This document shows positions 42,153 through 49,640 of a stretch of 64,000 nt of DNA, piece after piece. Position numbers and translations under genes: made by a program. This DNA is from Thermofilum sp. GTDB taxonomy: Archaea; Thermoproteota; Thermoprotei; Thermofilales; Thermofilaceae. Each line of letters begins with the position of its first letter. The stretch's first letter is position 1. Location of the stretch: the NCBI GenBank assembly GCA_020832965.1, contig JAJHRM010000001.1, positions 1 to 64,000 on the forward strand. The letters run 5' to 3'. The notes beneath the pieces are model-generated. The model was not told the origin of the DNA. It searched no databases and saw only the letters and a program-made list of their open reading frames with translations.

Positions 42153-43101
42153 TCACTTTATCTACAAATGAACTTGGAATATTCCATCTTTCGGATAAAA
42201 TAGCTGCTAAACCTCTTATGGGTGCGTACCGAACAAGAGGTTCAGTAACCAATGCTTCAGGAAGCTGTTCTTTGATACATTTAAGAAAGCTTTCTTTCAA
42301 AGCCTTGGAAGAAAAAACACTGCCTACACCCCCTACTATAACTTTGTTTTCCTCAGTCAGTATTTTGTCGTAAACAGCTTTAGCCATTAAAGCTAGTTCT
42401 CTTCCTCCTTGAATCAGTATGCTAGTAGCAACTTCGTCCCCTTCTCTAGCGGCCTCATCCGTCAGTTTTGCTATCTGTGCCAGCTCACTGAGGTCATTAA
42501 TTGCAGAAGAATATAGTACATCGATGAGGTCGAGAGGATTAGTTAAACCGAAAAGCTTCAAGATTTTTTCAGTTAGAATGGTACCAGGACCTCTACCGTC
42601 CCACGCTTTTCCCGCTGCAGCCACAGCTTTCATCGCTATCCACAATGCACTTCCTTCATCATCACCAAACCATCCCCAGCCTCCCGCGCGGGCTGCTTCA
42701 CCCCTTGAATTCTTACCATAAGCAATAGAGCCTGTACCTGCTATTACGGCAACGCCCGGAGCTCCAAGCGTCACTGCGTAGTATGCAACAACAAAGTCTG
42801 GAACAATTACTTTTTCCTTGATCCAGGAAATTCTTTGATTCAGTGAGTTCTCAATGAGCCTTGAGGCTTTTTCAGTATCAAGATCCGGGAGACCAAATAC
42901 TCCTACGTCCACCTCTTTCTTTAGACCACTCTTTGTCAAAACATTTGCAACAGTTTCCGTAAGGGTATTAAGAGCCTTCTCGAAACCGACTGCAGTCCAG
43001 CCTGTAGACCCTCCAATAGAGAACCCTAAGACGTTGCCTTCTTCGTCGATGAGAGCTGCTAGTGTCTTCGTCTTACCCCCCTCAACAAGCAGCGCGCGCA
43101 T
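42121..43101 (-). CDS. BadF/BadG-type N-acetylglucosamine kinase-like protein
   Basis: 326 residues of the ASKHA fold. Motifs: an N-terminal loop VEGGKTKTLAALIDEEGN where the usual GTKT-type phosphate loop is, VAVIAGTGSIAYGKNSRGE, and AGGWGWFGDDEGSALWIAMKAV, the GlcNAc-kinase signature. The GlcNAc-6-phosphate made would feed NagA, so cells can use both PTS and kinase routes. ATG lies about 25 bases behind a TATA-like TTTATATG. Its second to fourth codons are part of a near copy of the palindrome (AGCGCGCGCA). Confidence 0.8.
   Translation of the reverse strand: MRALLVEGGKTKTLAALIDEEGNVLGFSIGGSTGWTAVGFEKALNTLTETVANVLTKSGLKKEVDVGVFGLPDLDTEKASRLIENSLNQRISWIKEKVIVPDFVVAYYAVTLGAPGVAVIAGTGSIAYGKNSRGEAARAGGWGWFGDDEGSALWIAMKAVAAAGKAWDGRGPGTILTEKILKLFGLTNPLDLIDVLYSSAINDLSELAQIAKLTDEAAREGDEVATSILIQGGRELALMAKAVYDKILTEENKVIVGGVGSVFSSKALKESFLKCIKEQLPEALVTEPLVRYAPIRGLAAILSERWNIPSSFVDKVTSYFSSLKND
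43091..43100. repeat. Near copy of the palindrome at the kinase start
   Basis: AGCGCGCGCA overlaps the ATG and codons 2-4 of the GlcNAc-kinase-like gene; a further TGCGCGCGTTA lies at 43141. Confidence 0.55.
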
Positions 43102-43222
43102 CAAAATTACTAGAGCGAAACATATAAAAATAATGAAATCTGCGCGCGTTATTTTTAGCGGCCGTGAACCTCAAGAACAATTACCTTGTTCGTATTTTCA
43201 TGCATGAAAACCTCTTTAACCT

Positions 43223-43232
43223 AGCGCGCGCT
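43223..43232. repeat. Exact AGCGCGCGCT palindrome
   Basis: Intergenic copy between the kinase promoter region and the PaREP1-like gene. Confidence 0.8.
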
Positions 43233-43315
43233 CAGCCTATTTATGTTTATCAAACAGCTTCTCTAACCGTAGTTATAACTAACAATTTATATATGCCCTG
43301 ACAAGTATGATTCGT

Positions 43316-43867
43316 TCAGTTACCCTTCAGATATTTTTCCATAAGCTTTTGCCTTTGTTTAGCAAGCTCTTCATCGACCTTCCATCGAGCTTCAAGCCTT
43401 TTTATAAGGACTGGGTATAATTCTTCCTTCCTTTTCTCTAGCTCGGGAAGAATTTTTCGGATCATATTCACATATTCTTCAACCTCTGAAAGCATTTCCT
43501 TAAGCTCATCCACCTCAATTGCTCCCTCATAGAACCCCCATCCATGCAAGTTATAGGCGAAGTATCCAAGCTTTGTTTCAAGCTCCTTCACAGCATCGAC
43601 ACGTTTCCCCAATTCCCTGAGCAGAGCTCTCCTCTCATGAGTGAAAAGGTGCCAGCTTTTACTCCTTTCGGGAATTCTTGACTGGATGTATTCAATCACT
43701 CCTAATCTAGCAAACAAGTAGTCAGTGGTCAGCGCCACAGCACTCCACCCCTTCTCACTAGCCTGCCTCACATGCGTTGGATCCTTATCCTCGTAGTACT
43801 TTTTTAACTCATCACGGGCGCTGGCTATCATTCTAAGGGATTCTCCAATTAGACCCTCCTTTTCCAT
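43316..43867 (-). CDS. PaREP1/HEPN-like protein
   Basis: 183 residues, helical. ESLRMIASARDELKKYYEDKD and RQASEKGWSAVALTTDYLFARLG are typical of the PaREP1 family spread in Pyrobaculum and relatives, a HEPN-like helical fold. A long charged C-terminal helix follows. Function unknown; often found in accessory regions. No nucleotidyltransferase partner is next to it. Confidence 0.65.
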   Translation of the reverse strand: MEKEGLIGESLRMIASARDELKKYYEDKDPTHVRQASEKGWSAVALTTDYLFARLGVIEYIQSRIPERSKSWHLFTHERRALLRELGKRVDAVKELETKLGYFAYNLHGWGFYEGAIEVDELKEMLSEVEEYVNMIRKILPELEKRKEELYPVLIKRLEARWKVDEELAKQRQKLMEKYLKGN

Positions 43868-43924
43868 TTTTACATCATATGCTATTCAACTAGCGATAAA
43901 GTTAAAAATCTTACGTTGAGAAAG

Positions 43925-44385
43925 CTCACCCGATAATTAGTTCGCTTGGTGATGCTAGGAGGATAGATGAGGTGCTTGGTGGATGCATGAGGTTGATGCC
44001 ACCGTAATGTACTGAACTACGATGATAGGGTATTATGGCGGTGGATCTGTTGATGCAGACATATTGAGGAGGACTCGTAGCGCGCGCTAGATGATCGATA
44101 TCTGCTCATATTCAACACTGCAAGCTTTGATTCAACCGCACTATGAGCTGGACTCCTTGGAACTGGCATAAGCTATTTCAACGAGGTAGACAACGAGCTG
44201 GTCTACGTAGAGAAATCCATGTTCGATCCATACGAGCAGTGATTACCAATACATGGACTTATATAGGAGGGGCAGAGACCTAATCTTCATGGTGATGTCA
44301 TTCAAACTGAGGGTATATGCACCTCACGAGCTAGTGAAACTAGCCGAGGAGAATGAATGGTAATTCCGATGCATATAGGGATGCG
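43925..44385 (+). pseudogene. Decayed SAM-methyltransferase-like gene with the palindrome inside
   Basis: After the palindrome, text over several frames reads LFNTASFDS, LGTGISYFNEVDNELVYVEKS, QYMDLYRRGRDLIFMVMSF and APHELVKLAEENEW, the downstream half of a class I methyltransferase. The upstream 150 bases show fragments such as VRLGDARRIDEVLG. AGCGCGCGCT (44079-44088) sits between the halves. Several frameshifts and stops; dead. Confidence 0.5.
44079..44088. repeat. Exact AGCGCGCGCT palindrome inside a dead gene
   Basis: Full dodecamer TAGCGCGCGCTA within the methyltransferase-like remnant. Confidence 0.85.
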
Positions 44386-44559
44386 TCAACACTAACGCCA
44401 TGGCCCGGCGGGCGTGACCAAAAAGAAGGATAAAGTTGGTATGCTATTTTCCGGGGATTCGTCTATCTAGTGTGTTGATTTACACATTTTTCAAGGTCCT
44501 TTGATAGTCGCTCCATATCGTTATTTCTGCACCGAAAACTTTTTTAAGATATTCAAGAC
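44386..44559. other. Intergenic stretch with a possible minus-strand remnant
   Basis: A minus-strand run KKVFGAEITIWSDYQRTLKNV near 44480-44550 looks coding-derived and ends in a stop; not identified. Confidence 0.35.
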
Positions 44560-44880
44560 CTAGCGCTCGCTCGTAAATGTGGCTTTATTCGTTTCGGGAA
44601 CAGAGGACGCACTATCGACTGCTGGTAAGTATTCCAATAATAGCTTGCTTAACTCGCTTATCGCCTGGTCCTCGTCGGGTCCCTCCACTTGGAGTTCTAT
44701 TTCATCCCCCATGTCTACGCCTAGGGATAAGAGCTGTAGAATGTTTTTTGAGTCAGCAGTTTTTCCGCCTTTTCTTACAATTATTCTTGAGGAGAATTTC
44801 TTTGCTGTTTGAACAAAGATGGCTGCGGGTCTAGCGTGTAGACCGCTTCTGTTTCTTACCTTGAGCGTCAGTGTTTTCAC
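44560..44880 (-). CDS. ptsH: HPr phosphocarrier protein of the PTS
   Basis: 106 residues. Phospho-histidine His15 in NRSGLHARPAAIFVQTAKKF. The regulatory serine of HPr (position 46) is Asn in DSKNILQLLSLG, so control by HPr kinase is not expected; no HPr kinase gene is seen. An 18-residue tail beyond the usual 88 ends in TFTSER, and the stop TAG lies in AGCGAGCGCTAG, a near copy of the palindrome. It receives phosphate from enzyme I at 37.8 kb and gives it to IIA. Confidence 0.92.
   Translation of the reverse strand: MKTLTLKVRNRSGLHARPAAIFVQTAKKFSSRIIVRKGGKTADSKNILQLLSLGVDMGDEIELQVEGPDEDQAISELSKLLLEYLPAVDSASSVPETNKATFTSER
44562..44571. repeat. Near copy of the palindrome supplying the HPr stop codon
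   Basis: AGCGCTCGCT (one mismatch); the minus-strand TAG is the HPr stop. Confidence 0.6.
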
Positions 44881-44935
44881 AGGGAAAAAGAGACTGCATT
44901 AAGAATATATTTCTGTTGCGGAATAAAATTAGTTA

Positions 44936-45688
44936 GTGATGAAAATGGTGTACGACATCTACTCAGGTTTCTTGAAGGGGGTTACGAGTCTTTTGGAGAG
45001 GATAACTCGCGAAGAGATTCTCAACATGGAGAGAGCTTCGGATATCTTTGCCCAGGCATTAAGGAGTGATGGCTTCATCTATGTTTTTGGTACTGGTCAC
45101 TCTATGATGATGGCTCTTGAGACTTTTTACAGGGCGGGCGGCCTTGTACGTGTTTACCCTATTTTCGACTTGAGCATCTCTGGATTTAATGGAGCATTCA
45201 AGAGCACGATGCTTGAGAGGCTTACGGGCTACGCAAGAGTTCTGCTTGAATACGTCAAGCCGGTCCCGAACTCTGTTCTCGTAATTGTCAGCAATTCGGG
45301 GAAGAATGCCGTGCCGGTGGAGATGGCTGCTGAGGCGAGGGCTAGGGGGTTGAGGGTCGTTGCCGTAACGTCTGTGGAGTATAGTAGGAGTGTGCCTCCG
45401 AGCAACCCGTTGGGGAAGAGGCTTTTCGAGCTTGCAGACGTGGTTATTGACAACAAGGTTCCAGAGGGGGATGCATTTCTAAAGCTCGAGGGCTTTGAGC
45501 AGAAGGTTGCCCCGGTTTCCACGATAATCAATTCGTTCATACTTCAGGTACTCATTGCTAGAACTGTTCAGAAGCTGCTGTCGATGGGTGTTAAGCCAGA
45601 GGTGTGGATGAGCGCTAACGTTCCCGGGGGCGATGAGGCGAACAAGCAGTACTTGGAGAAGTATTTCAGTAGAATTAAGTTCCTGTAA
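44936..45688 (+). CDS. Single-SIS phosphosugar-binding protein (UPF0309-like)
   Basis: 250 residues. One SIS domain with [23 protein letters not shown] and [25 protein letters not shown]; the conserved [21 protein letters not shown] at the C-terminus is typical of the UPF0309 group. Probably a sugar-phosphate isomerase or sensor. Divergent from HPr, with a TATA-like AATATATTT about 28 bases before the GTG. Fits the amino-sugar/PTS cluster but substrate is unknown. Confidence 0.72.
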   Translation: MMKMVYDIYSGFLKGVTSLLERITREEILNMERASDIFAQALRSDGFIYVFGTGHSMMMALETFYRAGGLVRVYPIFDLSISGFNGAFKSTMLERLTGYARVLLEYVKPVPNSVLVIVSNSGKNAVPVEMAAEARARGLRVVAVTSVEYSRSVPPSNPLGKRLFELADVVIDNKVPEGDAFLKLEGFEQKVAPVSTIINSFILQVLIARTVQKLLSMGVKPEVWMSANVPGGDEANKQYLEKYFSRIKFL

Positions 45689-45695
45689 CGCTGCT

Positions 45696-45705
45696 AGCGT
45701 GCGTT
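45696..45705. repeat. Decayed palindrome after the SIS gene
   Basis: AGCGTGCGTT, the same two C-to-T changes as the decayed copy at 34375, just after the SIS stop and at the end of the amidohydrolase pseudogene. Confidence 0.5.
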
Positions 45706-45714
45706 GGTGTAATT

Positions 45715-46212
45715 AAAGATTTGTGGTTTGATGCCATAGTTGGATTAAACACCATGAAGAAATACGGGATCTACTTCCGCTGGGTTTATTGCTATAGCTT
45801 TTAGCGCTTCTTCAGGGTTCATTCTATTCGTAACGGCCACGATGGCCGATGTTCTTAAGTTTCTCAGCAATTGCTAAATGATCTGTCATTACAGAAGTTT
45901 AACACCTTTGGATGATAAAATGGCAGAGATGTCATCTGAAATATATTTATACATTGGAGAGAGCTTAGCTATCATAAGAGGTCCTGCTATGACCGGGATG
46001 TTTGCTTCAGCAAGCTTTTCGTCTACCATTTGCGATCCGAAGCCATGATCCACGGTTACATCTACGTTGAACTCCTTAGCTATATTTGTGGCAGCTGATA
46101 TCTCACCAGGATCTAGAGATGTATGCATTCTGGCGGGAATTTCTTCCTCAGAGCTTTTGATAATGCTTGATAGGCCACCCCAGTGGCTTTGAATTTTTCC
46201 TTCCGCGCGCAA
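45715..46212 (-). pseudogene. Amidohydrolase-family pseudogene, 5' end at a palindrome-like run
   Basis: One frame reads KIQSHWGGLSSIIKSSEEE, later NVDVTVDHGFGSQMVDEKLAEANIPVIAGPL; further on, in other frames, TDHLAIAEKLKN and MNPEEALKAIAINPAEV appear. This is the middle and end of an imidazolonepropionase-type amidohydrolase. The N-terminal third with the HxH metal site is absent; the frame opens at GCGCGCGG (46203-46210 on plus: CCGCGCGC). Frameshifts near 45880 complete the loss. Confidence 0.55.
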
Positions 46213-46285
46213 AACATCGCGCCTCTACGCCAACTTTAAAAAGCTTTTTAAATTTCCCATTCTCTACATAGTCTTGGTAGGGTAT

Positions 46286-46408
46286 ATGAGTAGTGAGGGG
46301 ATATTGTCTATTCTGCTTCCAGAGCTTATTGAAGATGTGGAGGAGCTCATGCCCGCTATCCTGCCCCCTCAAGAGGGGTTGGAGCATGGTTCTGAGGCTG
46401 AGGATTAG
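46286..46408 (+). CDS. 40-residue acidic protein overlapping the next gene
   Basis: Short frame MSSEGILSILLPELIEDVEE...GLEHGSEAED, with coding-like helix pattern. Its last 23 bases overlap the start of the aspartyl-protease-like gene in another frame. Such small upstream partners occur with archaeal retropepsin-like genes, perhaps as antitoxin-like or regulatory peptides. No family recognised. Confidence 0.4.
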   Translation: MSSEGILSILLPELIEDVEELMPAILPPQEGLEHGSEAED

Positions 46409-46790
46409 AGTGTGCTATGGTGAGAAATGCATCGAGGGTTTAGGGATAGCTAATAGTGGTTTTGCCGGGAGGGAGCCGGAGATAGCGCTTCCACAAGAAC
46501 TTGTAAGAGAGTTGGTGGGAGGAGCGCCCAGCGTGATCCTGGTTGAGAGGGTGCTGGCTGATGGGAGTAGGGTCCTCTTGCCAAGGCTCGCAAGCCCCCT
46601 CAACACGTACGTGTTGACCGAGGATAAGGTTGAGGGTCCTGTGAAAAGCTATGCCTACATCACTAAAGGAAGGTTTATACTGTTAAATGACGCTCTACTC
46701 AGCATATTGCGTGTTGTAATTATCGATCCTTTTGAAGGTGTTTGGTGTTTTAGAGATGAGCTCGGTAAGAGGGAGAGAAGAGGGGCCTGA
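46386..46790 (+). CDS. Retropepsin-like fold protein (clan AA aspartyl protease relative)
   Basis: About 134 residues. ANSGFAGREPEIALPQELVREL matches the DTGF-x(3-5)-P-x-I-x-(L/V)P block of archaeal retropepsin-like proteins, with Asn in place of the catalytic Asp (NSGF). That suggests no protease activity. The ATG inside the end of the upstream short frame is preferred to an earlier in-frame ATG whose extension overlaps that frame. Confidence 0.5.
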   Translation: MVLRLRIRVCYGEKCIEGLGIANSGFAGREPEIALPQELVRELVGGAPSVILVERVLADGSRVLLPRLASPLNTYVLTEDKVEGPVKSYAYITKGRFILLNDALLSILRVVIIDPFEGVWCFRDELGKRERRGA

Positions 46791-46895
46791 CGTTAGAAGA
46801 CTTGGAGGCACTTATGTTTTGCATGTAGTATTAGCCGAGAATGCTTGAAGATTCTTGAAGATTGAACCACGCAGCGCGCACGCGCGCTAACGCTG
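46791..46895. other. Intergenic with compound palindrome run
   Basis: 46872-46889 holds AGCGCGCACGCGCGCT, two overlapping half copies of the palindrome, just after the glnA stop (minus). Confidence 0.5.
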
Positions 46896-48185
46896 CTAGC
46901 TGTAGAAGTACTCTCTGATCTCCCAATCTGTTATTTCTCGTGGATCGGGGTTTCCGGCGGAGCTCACATAGCTATTCCACTCCCTCGTTTTCAGCTCGAT
47001 GAGCTTCACAAGAAGGGTTTTGAGGTCTGGGGCGGACTCGATGTTCCTGGCTGCCGCTTCTATCGCTTCTCCCAGGGTTTGTGGGATGCTTTTCAGGTCG
47101 CTTCTCTTGTACGCGTTGTCTCTGCACTCGGGGGGCGGCTCTAGGCCTAGTTCTAGGCCTTTCCTCGCCGAGTAAATCGCTGAGAGTATCTTCAGGTAGA
47201 TGTTTCCCGAGGCGTCCGGTAGGCGGTACTCGACTGGGCCTGCCATGCCTTTTAGCCCCATTGGTAGGCGGACCATCGTTGACCTGTTTCCTCTGCCCCA
47301 CGATACGTATATTGGTGCCTCGAATCCTGGTGTGAGCCTCTTGTAGGAGTTTACCGTTGGGTTTGTGAGGAGTATTAGTGGGACTGCGTGGTAGAGGAGG
47401 CCTCCCACGACGCTTAGGCCTGCCTCTGTTATTTCCCCGTCTTCTACGAGTATGTTCCCGCCATTTTTGTAGAGCGAAATGTGCAGGTGTAGCCCGTTTC
47501 CTGGGAGGTTTTTGAATGGCTTGGGCATGAATGTTGCCTGCATGTTCCTTTCGCTCGCCGCCTCCCATACTAGCTTCTTGAGGAACACCACGGTGTCGCC
47601 CAGCTCTACTGGCGGCATTGCTCTAGGTAAGACTTCGTACTGTCCAGGGCCTACCTCGTGGTGCGCCGCGGTTATTGCTACGCCTGCTCCCTCAGCCCTG
47701 CCCATTACCTCAGCAAGGAAGCTGCTGTTGCTGGTGTAGGGCGAGAGGTGCATGTACGCCCCGGTGTCCAGTGGCTTGTAGTCCCTTGCTAGGTAGAACT
47801 CTATCTCCGCACCTATGAGCACGTCGAACCCGAGGGTGCTTGATGCATCCTTCAGGACTGCTCTGGGGTAGTTTGGTAGTGGTTTGCCTTCGAAGTAGAG
47901 GTCTCCCACTAGGAACCCCGTGGGGCCGAGGCTTGTCCTGTAAATTCTGAGCGTTGATGTGTCCGGTACGAGTAGTGCGTCTGACTCCTCTATCCTGGAG
48001 AAGCCTAGGCTGTAGGCATCGACGCGGAAACCCCTCAGGACGTCTTCCGCCTTCTCGGGCTTGAGTATCCTCCCGCGTATCGTTCCCCATAGATCCTGGA
48101 AGACTACTTCGAAGAATTTTACGCCGAGTGTTCTCAGTTCGCTGAATTTCCTGGAGAACTCCTCGGACTGCTCCGCGCCATGCAT
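46896..48185 (-). CDS. glnA: Glutamine synthetase, type I
   Basis: 429 residues. Catalytic motifs: FQDLWGTIRGRI and DAYSLGFSRIEESD in the N-terminal part, GAEIEFYL, AAHHEVGPGQYEV, FMPKPFKNLPGNGLHLHISL, NSYKRLTPGFEAPIYVSWGRGNRSTMVRLP, and EYRLPDASGNIYL. No adenylylation-loop Tyr motif (NLYDLP) is evident. Joins ammonia and glutamate; the amino-sugar deaminases nearby release ammonia. Somewhat divergent from canonical GlnA (the GS signature DGSS is FSRI), so a glutamate-ligase relative such as a polyamine-glutamate ligase is possible. Confidence 0.82.
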   Translation of the reverse strand: MHGAEQSEEFSRKFSELRTLGVKFFEVVFQDLWGTIRGRILKPEKAEDVLRGFRVDAYSLGFSRIEESDALLVPDTSTLRIYRTSLGPTGFLVGDLYFEGKPLPNYPRAVLKDASSTLGFDVLIGAEIEFYLARDYKPLDTGAYMHLSPYTSNSSFLAEVMGRAEGAGVAITAAHHEVGPGQYEVLPRAMPPVELGDTVVFLKKLVWEAASERNMQATFMPKPFKNLPGNGLHLHISLYKNGGNILVEDGEITEAGLSVVGGLLYHAVPLILLTNPTVNSYKRLTPGFEAPIYVSWGRGNRSTMVRLPMGLKGMAGPVEYRLPDASGNIYLKILSAIYSARKGLELGLEPPPECRDNAYKRSDLKSIPQTLGEAIEAAARNIESAPDLKTLLVKLIELKTREWNSYVSSAGNPDPREITDWEIREYFYS

Positions 48186-48223
48186 GTATTGTGTGCACGC
48201 GCCGTAATAATTAACCTTGCTTA

Positions 48224-48247
48224 CCAGAAAAAGGATTTTTTTTCTGG
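48224..48247. terminator. Hairpin terminator behind the complex I genes
   Basis: CCAGAAAAA-GGA-TTTTT...CTGG forms a stem between the nuoN stop (48276) and the glnA start (48185), with A/T runs on both sides of the loop. Confidence 0.55.
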
Positions 48248-48275
48248 TGTTTCTCGAAAGCTTATGTAAGGATTT

Positions 48276-49640
48276 CTAGGGTGGTGGGAAGAATAGTGGT
48301 ACGAGCCCTGCGACCAGCGTGATCACTGACGATGAAATTATCGCTGCTCTCAGACCTCTGTCTCCGGAGATCTTCGGTGTGCCTGGCTCGAAGTACATTG
48401 CCTTTATGACTCTAGCATAGTATGCGGCTGCTATGCCTGTGTTTATCAGCGCGGTTGCGGTGAGCCACGTGGCTGGCCCCACCACTGAGAGGAATAGGAA
48501 GAATTTGCCCCAGAAGCCGACTAGCGGTGGTATGCCCATTAAGCTCAGGACGAGGATGAGCGCTGATGCTGCAAGCGTGCTGTCCGCCTTTGAGAGACCG
48601 TTAAGTTGCTCAAGCCTTATGGGTGGGGTTCCCGTTTGCCTCACTAGCTTTGCGAGGAGGAATAGCCCAGTCTTTGCAAAGGTGTAGGTGGTCAGCTGCA
48701 TGAGTAGCCCGTACATCGCCGGAGCTTTTGCTGTTGGCGTTGTGAGTGCGGCTATTCCTACCAGGATGTAGCCTGCATGTGCTATGCTGCTGTATGCGAG
48801 TAGACCTTGGAAGCCCTTTTGTAGGAGTGCAGTTATGTTGGCGTAGGTCATTGTTAGGACTGAGAGCGCTCCGATGAGTATTAGCCATTGGGAGGCTATG
48901 CTTGGACCAATGATTATGGAGAGCTTATAGAATGCTAATATTACTGCGCTTTTTGAAATCGCTGCGACTATTGAGATTGGGTATGGGTCTGATACTCCAT
49001 AGGTGTCTGGTAGCCATGCGTGGAATGGGAAAATTCCTGCCTTGAAGCCGAGCGCGGCGGAGGAAAACACCAGCGCGGCGAGGAATGCTTCCAGCTTCCC
49101 ATCCGCTAGTTGGGTGATTGCCAGATTTTTGTCCTGCGTGGATATGAAGGCTAGTGAGAGTAGTAGCAGCATCGAGGATGCTAGACTCATTAAGCCATAC
49201 TTTGTGGCTCCAGACGCCGAGAACTTGTCCTTGAGGAGAGCTATTAGAGCATAGCTCGTAGCCGAGACTAGCGTCCAGGACGTGAGGAGCATTAGTAGTG
49301 TTCCCGAGTGGGAAAGCCCCATTAAGCCTGCGATGCTCAGGAGGAGCGTGGCGATGAATGCTCCTCCTTCTGGGCTCTGCTTCAGTGTGTTGTATGAGAA
49401 AGCCAGGATTATCAGGGTGTCTGCCAGGGCGATTGTAACTATGAGGGATGTAAACCAGTCTGTTGAAACCTCGCCCGCTGCTATTTTAATGGCCAGGGCT
49501 TCCCGCATGCTGAGTGTTATGCTTAATGCAAGAACGCCTATGGCGGTTGATAGGAGGATTTTCAGCCTCCTCTGTAGGAGGGGCGCAGTGATCGCGCATA
49601 GAGCTAGCAAGCCGATACTCACATGCACAGTCTCAAGCAT
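48276..49640 (-). CDS. nuoN: Complex I subunit NuoN
   Basis: 454 residues, antiporter-like membrane subunit with about 14 helices. Typical text: FKAGIFPFHAWLPDTYGVSDPYPISIVAAISKSAVI and IAALLQ-type loop, then SSIAHAGYILVG and GIPPLVGFWGKFFLF. ATG overlaps the stop of nuoL as TGATG behind GGGGTGG, which decides the start. Last gene of the complex I cluster. Takes part in proton or sodium pumping. Confidence 0.9.
   Translation of the reverse strand: MLETVHVSIGLLALCAITAPLLQRRLKILLSTAIGVLALSITLSMREALAIKIAAGEVSTDWFTSLIVTIALADTLIILAFSYNTLKQSPEGGAFIATLLLSIAGLMGLSHSGTLLMLLTSWTLVSATSYALIALLKDKFSASGATKYGLMSLASSMLLLLSLAFISTQDKNLAITQLADGKLEAFLAALVFSSAALGFKAGIFPFHAWLPDTYGVSDPYPISIVAAISKSAVILAFYKLSIIIGPSIASQWLILIGALSVLTMTYANITALLQKGFQGLLAYSSIAHAGYILVGIAALTTPTAKAPAMYGLLMQLTTYTFAKTGLFLLAKLVRQTGTPPIRLEQLNGLSKADSTLAASALILVLSLMGIPPLVGFWGKFFLFLSVVGPATWLTATALINTGIAAAYYARVIKAMYFEPGTPKISGDRGLRAAIISSSVITLVAGLVPLFFPPP

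Noticed and set aside
42684..42693. CCCGCGCGGG in the GlcNAc-kinase-like gene
   Set aside because: Lies in the conserved coding region next to the AGGWGWFGDDEG motif; codon use explains it.
46972..47568. Long minus-strand open frame within glnA
   Set aside because: Arg/Pro-rich, low-complexity shadow of the glutamine synthetase gene, which has all family motifs in its own frame.
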